Source: an uncultured Clostridia bacterium
Lineage (GTDB): Bacteria > Bacillota > Clostridia > Oscillospirales > Ruminococcaceae
Direction: 5' to 3'
NCBI GenBank assembly: GCA_947631535.1
Contig: CANRLU010000004.1
Span: 1-52,414, forward strand
DNA: 52,414 nucleotides
The notes under the pieces are model-generated. The model was not told the origin of the DNA and did not search any database. It was given only the letters and a program-made list of their open reading frames with translations. The position numbers were made by a program, and so were the translations under genes. The first letter of the stretch is position 1; every line of letters begins with the position of its first letter. Positions 15,902 through 23,409 of the stretch are shown here, piece after piece.

Positions 15902-17455
15902 TCACATTCGCTCAAAGACGTCAACGCCGAGAATGTCCTCTTCGGTGAGCGCGCCGCAGATCTTCACGTTTTTAAGCGAGACTTTCTCCGCATTTCGTAT
16001 GAATATCCCGAGTTTTGCGGTGGGTTCGCAGCCCGACATCATAGCCGCGCGGCCCGCCTTGGCGTCTTCCGCGAACGATATCAGGACGTTTTCCATATCC
16101 ACCCGCTCTATGGGCGACTCGGGCAGCCCGTAGAAATACACTCCGGCGTAATGGCAGTCGGTGCAGCTCACGTTTTTAACGGAAATGCTTCCCACCCTCG
16201 GAGTCCTTTCGTCTGAGGGGAGCTTATCTTTAGAGGCGACGTATTCCGACTTGCCGTCCGGCCCGCAGTAATAAAACGCGTTGATGACGAACGGCGCTTT
16301 TACGCCCACCATTTTCACGCCTTCGAAGCTTATCCCCCTTATGTAGGAATCCTTTCCGCGGCCGCGCCTCGTTTTTATCCGCAGACCTCTGTCCGTCCCG
16401 ACAAAGCGGCAGTTTTTCACCGTTATCCCGTCGGCTCCGGCGGCGGCTTCGCTGCCCACGGTCACTCCGCCGTGGCCGTTCTCCATAATGCAGTTGTGAA
16501 CATATATCCCGCTCGACGGCGTTTTATATGTCCTGCCCATATACATCTTGCCGGATTTTATCGCGATGCAGTCGTCTCCCACCGAAAAATGCACGCCGGC
16601 TATCTCAACTCCGGTGCAGGACTCGGGATTTATGCCGTCGGTGTTGTGGGAATTTGCGGGCGACTCTATCTTCATACCGTAGAATCCGAGATCTTCGGAA
16701 AAATACGGGTGAACGTTCCACGACGGGGAATTTCTAAGGGTTATCCCGCTGACATACACTCCTTTGCATCGGTTTAAAAAGAGCATCCTCGGCCTGCCGA
16801 CGGTTCCTCTGTATTCGGGGTCCCACCAGTTGTCAAAATCAGCGCAGCCGTCTATGATTCCCTCACCGCATATCCTTATGTTTTCGGCGCCTACGGCAGT
16901 AATCACCGAGGCATAGCAGTCGAGCGGGCTGCCTTCGTCCGAAGCCGAGATATATTCCGAAGTCTCGTCGAAGCTCTCAGTCCGCCCCGGGATAAGCGGC
17001 AGACGCGTTTTATCGGGTATCGCCGAGAGGACAGCTCCTTTTGAGAGCTCAAGGGTCATATCGCTCTTTAGAAAAAGATTTGTGATTTTATATACTCCCT
17101 TCGGCACGAGCACCCTGCCGTCCTTCGGGCAGGTGAGAATCGCCGCCTGGATAAACGCGGTGTCGTCCGAAGCGCCGTCGCCTTTGGCGCCGAAGTCCCT
17201 CACATTCAGCGTCACGAACTCATAGAGCGTCCTGGCCGATGTCTCTGAAGAGCTCTCGCCGCCCCGCCTGAAGCCGAGCCTGTATTCGGTATCGGGCAGA
17301 AGCCCCCTCAGCGTGACCACCGTCTTTTCGGTCGTGAGCGCGGGCTGACCGTTTACGAGTATCTCGTATTCTTGTGTGAAAAGATCGGCCCCGGGCTCGT
17401 CAAAGTAAAGAATGAGGCTGCGCGGAGTGCTGCCAAGTATCTTCGGAGCGTTCAC
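15902..17455 (-). CDS. GH28 polygalacturonase with N-terminal fibronectin-like domain
   Basis: The 517-residue protein has an N-terminal domain of about 80 residues resembling fibronectin type III, then the right-handed beta-helix of GH28. GH28 enzymes hydrolyse polygalacturonan or rhamnogalacturonan. The catalytic signatures are present in order: FGAKGDGASDDTAFIQAAI at the start of the helix, SHNTDGINPESC, FSVGDDCIAIKSG, GHGGVTVGSE and LRIKT. The start is a GTG at 17455 because AAAGGAGGGA lies 7 bases upstream; an ATG at 17503 lacks this. No signal peptide is present, so the enzyme is probably intracellular. It is the first gene of a two-gene pectin operon with GH105, from a promoter at 17487-17515. 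Confidence 0.93.
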   Translation of the reverse strand: MNAPKILGSTPRSLILYFDEPGADLFTQEYEILVNGQPALTTEKTVVTLRGLLPDTEYRLGFRRGGESSSETSARTLYEFVTLNVRDFGAKGDGASDDTAFIQAAILTCPKDGRVLVPKGVYKITNLFLKSDMTLELSKGAVLSAIPDKTRLPLIPGRTESFDETSEYISASDEGSPLDCYASVITAVGAENIRICGEGIIDGCADFDNWWDPEYRGTVGRPRMLFLNRCKGVYVSGITLRNSPSWNVHPYFSEDLGFYGMKIESPANSHNTDGINPESCTGVEIAGVHFSVGDDCIAIKSGKMYMGRTYKTPSSGIYVHNCIMENGHGGVTVGSEAAAGADGITVKNCRFVGTDRGLRIKTRRGRGKDSYIRGISFEGVKMVGVKAPFVINAFYYCGPDGKSEYVASKDKLPSDERTPRVGSISVKNVSCTDCHYAGVYFYGLPESPIERVDMENVLISFAEDAKAGRAAMMSGCEPTAKLGIFIRNAEKVSLKNVKICGALTEEDILGVDVFERM

Positions 17456-17486
17456 AGAGCTCCCTCCTTTTGCTATATTTTTCTTT

Positions 17487-17515
17487 ATTATATAACGATG
17501 CATTTAAAATTACAA
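17487..17515 (-). promoter_or_regulatory. promoter of the GH28-GH105 operon
   Basis: On the minus strand TTGTAA and TATAAT are 17 bases apart, about 32 bases before the GTG start. It is divergent from the promoter at 17588, with 72 bases between them for shared control. Confidence 0.7.
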
Positions 17516-17587
17516 TAGCTTTGGGGAAGTTCCCGCCCTCCTGCTTTTGTGACAAAACGGCGGTGCGGTTTTTGTTAAAAACAACTA

Positions 17588-17616
17588 TTGAATATTTATT
17601 TTTAACAAAGTATAAT
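17588..17616 (+). promoter_or_regulatory. promoter of the secreted coiled-coil protein gene
   Basis: TTGAAT and TATAAT are 17 bases apart, and the ATG lies 41 bases downstream. Confidence 0.7.
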
Positions 17617-17657
17617 TATATTGTACAAATTGCTCAATTTATAAGGAGGTAAATAAA

Positions 17658-18854
17658 ATGAAAAAACTTTTATCGGCACTTACGGCTCTGGCCGTAGTTC
17701 TCTCGCTCGCGATACCCGTTTCCGCGGCGGAGGAGCTTGAGATTCCCCTTTTGCCGGACAGCCTTATAGGCAGCACCGATTACTTCGCTTCGGCCGACGA
17801 CCTCGTGTTTGAAAACGGCTCCGTCACCGCCGATCAGGTGGAGATATTCGCCCTAAAGCTCCCGAAGAACGTAGTCCTCGGGGAGTCCGTGACCGTTCAT
17901 ATCAAGGGCTCGTCGGTCGGGGATTTCCGCTCGTGGCTCATCTGCGCTGACCAGACCGCCAATAAGGGCGATCACGCAACGTTCTCAAAAATGTGGAAAG
18001 CTTCGGAAAACGGATTCGTCCCGGGCACGGAATTCGACCTGACCTACACCCTCACCGCCTCCGACGAAGAACCCGTTGGCGGCAGCGAGGCAAATAAGCT
18101 CTGCTTCAAGGCGTTTGCCGCCCACGAAGTCCTCGAACAGCTCACAATAACCTACGTTGGCATAACCTACGACGATACCGTGGACATAGCTGCGGAGTCG
18201 GCAAGGCTAATGGAGGAGCTTCAGCCGCATATCGACGATATAAACGCCGCCCTCGCCGAGGCAGAGGCTTCGCCCGACGACTATGAAACCGTAAAAGCGG
18301 CCTACGAAAAGGCCGTAAAGGCTATGGAAGACATAGACGGCTCGGAGGCCGGCAGCGCCGGATATGCCGACGTTATTACGGCTCTTGACTCTGCAAGAGC
18401 GGCCCTTTCTTCGCTCGAAAGCATATATAAAGTCGCCGCCAAGGACGTGGAATCAGAGAGGATACTCGACGAGCTGCAAAGCTATATGGAGACCATCGAC
18501 AACGCCGTTGAAACCGCCAAAAACGCAGGTTCGGACGTTGCCGCTGCGGAGATCGCCCTTGCCGACGCGCAGGAAGCCCGCGACTACATAGTTAAAACCG
18601 CGAACGACTGCGGATACCCCGAAGTCCTCGAAATTGCAAGAGACACCAAGCCCAAAATATCGGAGATAGAAACCGCGATAGAAGACGCGAAGAAGCAGCG
18701 CGACGAAGAGGAAGCTGCTGCAAAGCAGGCCGCCGAAGAGGAGGCTGCAAAGAAGGCTGTGGCTCAAAAGACTCTCACCGTTGTAGGAATAATCGCTGCG
18801 GTGGTCGTCATAGCTGCGGTGATTGCAGTCATAGTCGTCAAATCCAAAGGATAA
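17658..18854 (+). CDS. exported, membrane-anchored coiled-coil protein of unknown function
   Basis: No family was recognised for this 398-residue protein. It begins with a Sec signal (MKKLLSALTALAVVLSLAIP, cleavage near VSAAEE). Residues of about 27-175 are beta-rich (VVLGESVTVHIKGSSVGDF). From about 180 to 365 it is rich in Ala, Glu, Asp and Lys in helix-forming spacing, with FIVAR-like three-helix units. One transmembrane helix near the C-terminus (TVVGIIAAVVVIAAVIAVIV) is followed by KSKG. The layout is that of a surface protein standing off the membrane on a helical rod. AAGGAGGT lies 8 bases before the ATG. It is transcribed alone and shares a terminator with fucO. Confidence 0.85.
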   Translation: MKKLLSALTALAVVLSLAIPVSAAEELEIPLLPDSLIGSTDYFASADDLVFENGSVTADQVEIFALKLPKNVVLGESVTVHIKGSSVGDFRSWLICADQTANKGDHATFSKMWKASENGFVPGTEFDLTYTLTASDEEPVGGSEANKLCFKAFAAHEVLEQLTITYVGITYDDTVDIAAESARLMEELQPHIDDINAALAEAEASPDDYETVKAAYEKAVKAMEDIDGSEAGSAGYADVITALDSARAALSSLESIYKVAAKDVESERILDELQSYMETIDNAVETAKNAGSDVAAAEIALADAQEARDYIVKTANDCGYPEVLEIARDTKPKISEIETAIEDAKKQRDEEEAAAKQAAEEEAAKKAVAQKTLTVVGIIAAVVVIAAVIAVIVVKSKG

Positions 18855-18886
18855 GGGAAACAGCCGCTCTATATAAAGTTCTTCAT

Positions 18887-18924
18887 AAAAACAACCGGCC
18901 CTTTAAAAGAGCCGGTTTGTTTTA
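18887..18924. terminator. bidirectional terminator between the coiled-coil gene and fucO
   Basis: AACCGGC (18893-18899) pairs with GCCGGTT (18911-18917). TGTTTTAAG follows on the plus strand and GTTTTTATG on the minus strand, so it can end both convergent genes. Confidence 0.85.
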
Positions 18925-18933
18925 AGACATTGT

Positions 18934-20082
18934 TTACATCAGCCCGCGGTAGAGTTCCTTTATCTCCTCAACGCTCGTCTCTCTCGGGTTGCCGGGGCGG
19001 CAGGCGTCGGCATATGCCGATTCTGCAAGGAATCCGATGTCTTCCTCTTTGAGTATCCCCTTGAGGTCGGCGGGGATACCTACGTCGGCCGAAAGCTTCT
19101 TTACGGCGGCGATAGTGGCTGCTGCGGCTTCGGCGTCGCTCATTCTGTCGAGCCCGCTCACGCCCATCGCCTGACCGATTGCGCGGTAGCGCGCTCCGGC
19201 GACGGGTGCGTTGTATTCAAGACCCGTGGGCAGGATTATCGCGCAGGCAACGCCATGAGGTGTGTCGTAAAGGGCGCTCAGGCCGTGGGCCATCGAGTGC
19301 ACTATTCCGAGACCTACGTTCGAGAAGCCCATTCCGGCTATATACTGCCCCAGAGCCATTCCCTCTCTGCCCTCGGGAGTGTTTGCAACAGCTCCTCTGA
19401 GGTTGGCAGAAATAAGGCGGATAGCCTCGAGGTGGAACATATCAGAGATCGCGCAGTGTCCGGCGGTGATATATCCCTCTATCGCGTGGGTGAGGGCGTC
19501 CATACCCGTGGCGGCTGTGAGGCTTTTGGGCATCGTAGACATCATATCGGGGTCTACTACCGCTATCTCGGGAATGTCGTTTACGTCTACGCAGACGAAT
19601 TTGCGCTTCTTTTCGACATCGGTGATAACGTAGTTTATCGTGACTTCCGCGGCGGTGCCGGCGGTAGTGGGCACTGCTATTGTAAAGGTCGCGTGCTTTT
19701 TGGTGGGAGCAACTCCTTCGAGCGAGCGAACGTCGGCAAACTCGGGATTTTCGGCTATAATGCCTATCGCCTTGGCGGTATCCATAGCCGAACCGCCGCC
19801 TATCGCGACTATGCAGTCGGCCCCGCTGCCCTTAAAGGCCTCAACGCCGTGCTGTACGTTTTCTATAGTCGGGTTAGCCTTTATGTCGCTGTAGACTTCA
19901 TAGGGGAACCCGCCCTTGTCCAAAAGATCGGTCACCTTGGCGGTCACGCCGAATTTGATGAGGTCGGGGTCGGTGCAGACAAAGGCCTTTTTGAAGCCCC
20001 TCGACGTAAGCTCGGGCAGGACGTTTTCAACAGCGCCCTTGCCGTGATATGAAACGGTGTTTAATACGATGCGGTTTGCCAT
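18934..20082 (-). CDS. fucO: lactaldehyde reductase (iron-dependent alcohol dehydrogenase)
   Basis: The 382-residue protein matches FucO in length and along its whole sequence. FucO reduces lactaldehyde to 1,2-propanediol with NADH during fermentation of fucose and rhamnose. The NAD site is IAIGG-like (CIVAIGGGSAMDTAKAIG), followed by NPEFADVRSLEG, PTTAGTAAEVTINYVITD and KKRKFVCVDVNDIP. The iron ligands are expected in GMDALTHAIEGY (Asp and His) and HSMAHGLSALYDTPHG (two His). GGAG precedes the ATG at 20082 by about 9 bases. The frame continues upstream to 20301, but that part crosses the promoter and is not coding-like. The role fits an organism that consumes pectin and fucosylated glycans. 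Confidence 0.93.
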   Translation of the reverse strand: MANRIVLNTVSYHGKGAVENVLPELTSRGFKKAFVCTDPDLIKFGVTAKVTDLLDKGGFPYEVYSDIKANPTIENVQHGVEAFKGSGADCIVAIGGGSAMDTAKAIGIIAENPEFADVRSLEGVAPTKKHATFTIAVPTTAGTAAEVTINYVITDVEKKRKFVCVDVNDIPEIAVVDPDMMSTMPKSLTAATGMDALTHAIEGYITAGHCAISDMFHLEAIRLISANLRGAVANTPEGREGMALGQYIAGMGFSNVGLGIVHSMAHGLSALYDTPHGVACAIILPTGLEYNAPVAGARYRAIGQAMGVSGLDRMSDAEAAAATIAAVKKLSADVGIPADLKGILKEEDIGFLAESAYADACRPGNPRETSVEEIKELYRGLM

Positions 20083-20129
20083 AGTTATAACTCCTTTGCA
20101 AATGATTTTAAGCCAATGCTTATGATAAT

Positions 20130-20157
20130 ATTTTATCACTTTTCTCCAAAAGTTCAA
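20130..20157 (-). promoter_or_regulatory. promoter of fucO
   Basis: On the minus strand TTGAAC and TAAAAT are 16 bases apart, about 48 bases upstream of the ATG. Confidence 0.55.
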
Positions 20158-20252
20158 GTGATTTGTGATGAAATTTCTGTGAAATATACTTAATTCGAGC
20201 GAGCGAGAATCGTTGGGGGTGTTACAATTCTGCGCTTGTTTTCCCGAAGCGC

Positions 20253-20284
20253 AAATACCCCTCCACTCGAGGGGAGGGGTATTT
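20253..20284. repeat. strong 12-base-stem hairpin between two divergent genes
   Basis: AAATACCCCTCC pairs perfectly with GGAGGGGTATTT around an 8-base loop. It lies between the divergent promoters of fucO and the flavodoxin gene and has a terminator-like stem in either direction, though no gene ends here. The rest of the 394-base gap holds those promoters and a GACCGAAAACTTTTAA motif. Confidence 0.7.
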
Positions 20285-20316
20285 TGGCACCCCGAAACCA
20301 CTTTTGAGGGAGGCTT

Positions 20317-20332
20317 GACCGAAAACTTTTAA
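20317..20332 (+). repeat. 16-base intergenic repeat, copy 1
   Basis: GACCGAAAACTTTTAA occurs here and, inverted, at 23176-23191. Both copies are intergenic and near a strong hairpin. Confidence 0.6.
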
Positions 20333-20375
20333 CTTTTTTTGTTAAAAACGTTCGCTTCCTGCCCCTCGTTTTTTC

Positions 20376-20404
20376 TTGACAATACCTCTCAAAAGATGTA
20401 AAAT
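20376..20404 (+). promoter_or_regulatory. promoter of the flavodoxin gene
   Basis: TTGACA and TAAAAT are separated by 17 bases, with the ATG 72 bases downstream. Confidence 0.75.
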
Positions 20405-20476
20405 ATAAAAAAACGCTTTTCAGCACGAAAGGACCTTTACGCTGCGAAATCGCAAATTATTCAAGGAGGAGCATAA

Positions 20477-20980
20477 ATGAAAACTTTGGTTGTATTCTAT
20501 TCCTATTCCGAAAACGGCGATACCGAGAAGATCGCCCGCAGGCTTGCCGAGGCCGTGGAAGGCGATATCGAGCGCCTTGAGCTCGTCACCCCTTATCCCG
20601 ACGATTACGATGCAGTGGTTGAGCTCAGCAAAAAAGAGGTGGAATCGGGCGCTACTCCGGCTATAAGGGCTCTTAAGCATAATCCTGCCGATTACGATAT
20701 GATAGCCGTCGGAACGCCTACCTGGTGGTATTCTATGGCTCCTGCCGTTCTCACGTTTTTAAAGAGTACCGACCTCGGCGGCAAGACCGTCCTGCCCTTC
20801 ACCACTCATGGCGGACAGACCGGCCACACTGTTGACGATATAAGAAAGAACGCCGTCGGCGCAAAGGTGCTTTCGGGGCACAAGTTCCGCCTCGACGCCT
20901 ACGGAGCGGAATCCCACGCAACGCCTGACGAAGATATCGAAAAGTGGCTCGACGCTGTAAAGAATTTCGCAGGGGTATAA
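20477..20980 (+). CDS. flavodoxin-family protein
   Basis: The 167-residue protein has the flavodoxin fold. The N-terminal FMN phosphate loop is VVFYSYSENGDTEKIARRLA, which fits the S/T-x-S/T-G/N-x-T pattern. The middle carries YDMIAVGTPTWWYSMAPAV, the second flavin loop, where Trp-Trp-Tyr faces the ring. VLPFTTHGGQTGHTVDDI then matches flavodoxin-4 type proteins. These are small electron carriers or quinone/flavin reductases in the cytosol. AAGGAGGAG stands 7 bases before the ATG. It is a single-gene unit with a strong promoter and terminator, consistent with a general redox role. The partner is unknown. Confidence 0.92.
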   Translation: MKTLVVFYSYSENGDTEKIARRLAEAVEGDIERLELVTPYPDDYDAVVELSKKEVESGATPAIRALKHNPADYDMIAVGTPTWWYSMAPAVLTFLKSTDLGGKTVLPFTTHGGQTGHTVDDIRKNAVGAKVLSGHKFRLDAYGAESHATPDEDIEKWLDAVKNFAGV

Positions 20981-20994
20981 AATCGAAGCTTAAA

Positions 20995-21026
20995 CGGAGG
21001 GCGGACGGTTTCGCCCTCTGTTTTTA
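20995..21026 (+). terminator. intrinsic terminator of the flavodoxin gene
   Basis: CGGAGGGCG and CGCCCTCTG pair (one G-T) around an 8-base loop, followed by TTTTTAT. Confidence 0.88.
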
Positions 21027-21139
21027 TATATGACCGACATAAAAGTTTTCGCTTAAGCATTTCATCGGGTTCGAAAAGCAGGACATCAATGCGGCGACCG
21101 TGTTATCCTCATCTCAGCCATTGCTGCCGCATTATCCCC

Positions 21140-21168
21140 TTGCATTTTACCCGAGCTGATGATATAAT
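21140..21168 (+). promoter_or_regulatory. promoter of the ybaK gene
   Basis: TTGCAT and TATAAT are separated by 17 bases, and the ATG lies 30 bases downstream. Confidence 0.7.
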
Positions 21169-21198
21169 GCTTTTTAGTCGATACTTTGGAGGCGCTAT

Positions 21199-21675
21199 AT
21201 GAAACTGCCCGAAAAAACCAATGCCATGCGTATTCTCGACAGCCTCGGCGTAACATACAACACCCGTTTTTACACCGATACCGACGCCGTGGGCGGCGTT
21301 GACGTCGCAAAAGTCCTCGGAGAAGATCCGGAACAGGTCTTCAAAACGCTCGTCACGAGATCCGGCGGAAATATAAACTATGTTTTTATGATACCGGTGA
21401 ACTGCGAGCTCGACCTCAAAAAGGCCGCAAAAGCCGTCGGCGAAAAGAGCATTTCTATGATAAATTCAAAAGAGCTACTGCCGCTTACGGGATATATCCA
21501 CGGCGGCTGCTCGCCTATAGGTATGAAAAAGCAGTTTCGCACAGTGGTGGACGAAACGGCGCAGCTCTTCGACACCATAATGTTCAGCGGCGGAAAGATA
21601 GGCTGTCAGATAGAGGCTTCGCCCGAAGACCTGCGCAGAGCCGTTCCCTTTGAATACGCTGATATATGCGTTTAA
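21199..21675 (+). CDS. ybaK: Cys-tRNA(Pro)/Cys-tRNA(Cys) deacylase, YbaK type
   Basis: The 158-residue protein matches the YbaK/EbsC family, which hydrolyses mischarged Cys-tRNA(Pro) and so guards translation. Typical elements are the N-terminal TNAMRILDSLGVTYNTRFY, the block VAKVLGEDPEQVFKTLVTRS with the key Lys, VNCELDLKKAAKAVGEKS, and the Gly-rich turn LTGYIHGGCSPIGMKKQF. The length is normal for the family. GGAGG lies 8 bases before the ATG. The next gene follows 52 bases downstream with its own AAGGAGG site and no visible terminator between, so the two are probably co-transcribed. Confidence 0.95.
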   Translation: MKLPEKTNAMRILDSLGVTYNTRFYTDTDAVGGVDVAKVLGEDPEQVFKTLVTRSGGNINYVFMIPVNCELDLKKAAKAVGEKSISMINSKELLPLTGYIHGGCSPIGMKKQFRTVVDETAQLFDTIMFSGGKIGCQIEASPEDLRRAVPFEYADICV

Positions 21676-21727
21676 GTCCCGCGGCACAGGTACCTAAGCC
21701 CGACAAAATGCTCTCAAGGAGGAAAAT

Positions 21728-23110
21728 ATGCTTTTACTGATACTGTTTATGCTCATATATGCGGCGGTGCTCGCGCTCTGCGTTTATTTCGCCGTAAAAA
21801 GGCACTGGCTCAAGTCCTGCCTGTCGGCCGTGGCGGCGCTCATCCCGGTGCCGATCTCCTATTTTCTTGCAAAAAAATTCGTGGACGCCTTCGGGGCTCC
21901 CCTCTCCGACGCCCTTAAAGAAGGCTTTTTGGAGCTCCTAAACCTCAGGAGCGACGTTATGCTCCGCGAAACGGCTATGCTTAAGGTCTCTTCATATGCC
22001 GTAAACGCCATTCTCGGGATAACCGCATACCTCATCTGCTTCTTTATTCTGTGGGGACTGCTCTCGCTCGTAAAAAGGCTTATTTTCAGGCTATTTTACA
22101 AAAAAGACTACCGCGCCTGCGATCCGCCCAAGAAGCTCCCCGTTTTGAGCGCCGTCTTCTCGCTGATTTCCTTTGGAGCGATATCTTTTTCGGTGCTCTT
22201 TCCTCTGGGAGCCGCATCAAATATAGCGGCCTCCGCGGCCAAGGTCTGCGATTACCGCCTGCCCGCTTCGATAGTGGCCAACCCCATAAGCAGGCTCTAC
22301 GGCGCGGCGGGGCGAGGGTTCTTTGACAGTCTCACCGAGATAAAGGGCGTGACCGAATTTGTGAACAGCGACGAAGCCCAGCGCGGCACCGAGATATACA
22401 TATCGCTGCGAAAGGTGGCGGAGGGTGCCGACGCCGACGGCGAAAGCATAGAAAGGATATCCGATTCGCTCAAAAACTCCTACCTTATGACCGACGTTAT
22501 GAGCGAGCTCGTCGCCAACGCCGCCAACAGCTGGAAAAACGGCAGGCGCTATATGACCGTCACCCCGAAATTTCCGGCAGGCAGGAGCGGAGAGCTCGTT
22601 AAAGACACGCTTGAGATATTGAGCGGCTGGGAGCGCGAAAACCTTGTGAGCGACATCGACACCGCGATAAACGTTTACAAGCTCCTGCGCAGAAAAGGCA
22701 TAACCCGCCTTAACGACGGCGCCGCCCTTTTTGACGCCCTTGCGGAAGAGGAATTTGACCGCGAACTGTTTGCCGAGCTTTCGCACAACGGTGATTTCCT
22801 CGCGGTGATACCCAAAGTGCTGCGCTTCGGCATAGGCACCGCCGTGGACGCTATGGAGATGGAGATGAACGACGACTATATAGTTGAACTCGACACGTCA
22901 AAGCTGAACGAAGACGACTGGCTGAGCGAGGCCTCGGCGTTCTCGGTGCTCATCTCACGAATGAAGACTATGAGTGAGAACAGCGGCAGCCCCGACACCA
23001 TCGGGCTGCTTGCCGACCTCTATTCCATAAGGGACAGCAAGCTTATAGGAAACGTGCTCATAAACCTGCTGATACAGATACTTTACAACCTGCAGCTTGC
23101 AGCAGGCTGA
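21728..23110 (+). CDS. membrane protein of unknown function, perhaps CvpA-like at its N-terminus
   Basis: No family was firmly recognised for this 460-residue protein. Four hydrophobic segments lie in the first 170 residues (about 2-22, 29-46, 86-110 and 137-162). Their spacing, and the block ending LISFGAISFSVLFPLGA, recall CvpA-type membrane proteins. The remaining 290 residues are soluble, mostly helical and charged. AAGGAGG precedes the ATG by 6 bases, and the gene follows ybaK closely with a shared strong terminator. Orientation by the positive-inside rule is unclear. A link to envelope upkeep would be a guess. Confidence 0.8.
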   Translation: MLLLILFMLIYAAVLALCVYFAVKRHWLKSCLSAVAALIPVPISYFLAKKFVDAFGAPLSDALKEGFLELLNLRSDVMLRETAMLKVSSYAVNAILGITAYLICFFILWGLLSLVKRLIFRLFYKKDYRACDPPKKLPVLSAVFSLISFGAISFSVLFPLGAASNIAASAAKVCDYRLPASIVANPISRLYGAAGRGFFDSLTEIKGVTEFVNSDEAQRGTEIYISLRKVAEGADADGESIERISDSLKNSYLMTDVMSELVANAANSWKNGRRYMTVTPKFPAGRSGELVKDTLEILSGWERENLVSDIDTAINVYKLLRRKGITRLNDGAALFDALAEEEFDRELFAELSHNGDFLAVIPKVLRFGIGTAVDAMEMEMNDDYIVELDTSKLNEDDWLSEASAFSVLISRMKTMSENSGSPDTIGLLADLYSIRDSKLIGNVLINLLIQILYNLQLAAG

Positions 23111-23123
23111 TGTAAACCGTGGC

Positions 23124-23155
23124 AAAAAGCCGGAGAACTTCTCTCCGGCTTTTTG
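23124..23155 (+). terminator. intrinsic terminator of the ybaK-membrane protein unit
   Basis: AAAAAGCCGGAGA and TCTCCGGCTTTTT form a long perfect stem ending in a T run. Confidence 0.93.
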
Positions 23156-23175
23156 ATGTGTCAAATACGCAAAGC

Positions 23176-23191
23176 TTAAAAGTTTTCGGTC
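23176..23191 (-). repeat. 16-base intergenic repeat, copy 2
   Basis: TTAAAAGTTTTCGGTC is the exact reverse complement of the copy at 20317-20332. Confidence 0.6.
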
Positions 23192-23327
23192 GGGCCTTTT
23201 TTCTGCGGCTGACGGGACAAAGCGCAAGTCGCCGATGCAATGCGTCCGCGTTATCTATATTATCTTTAACGACGTATTTATGATTTTATATTTTTCTTCT
23301 TCGGCTGCCGCAGCACAGTTTTTGGCA

Positions 23328-23356
23328 TTGACTTTTAGGCGGTAATATGGTAATAT
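23328..23356 (+). promoter_or_regulatory. promoter of the hybrid kinase-binding protein operon
   Basis: TTGACT and TAATAT are 17 bases apart, about 53 bases before the ATG. Confidence 0.6.
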
Positions 23357-23409
23357 AACATTGATATGCTGTATTTTTGCGCAATTTTTAGAATATAGGA
23401 GAGCGGAAG

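Noticed and set aside
20083-20301. 73-codon N-terminal extension of FucO
   Set aside because: It covers the promoter, and the family starts at the ATG at 20082, which has a good ribosome site.
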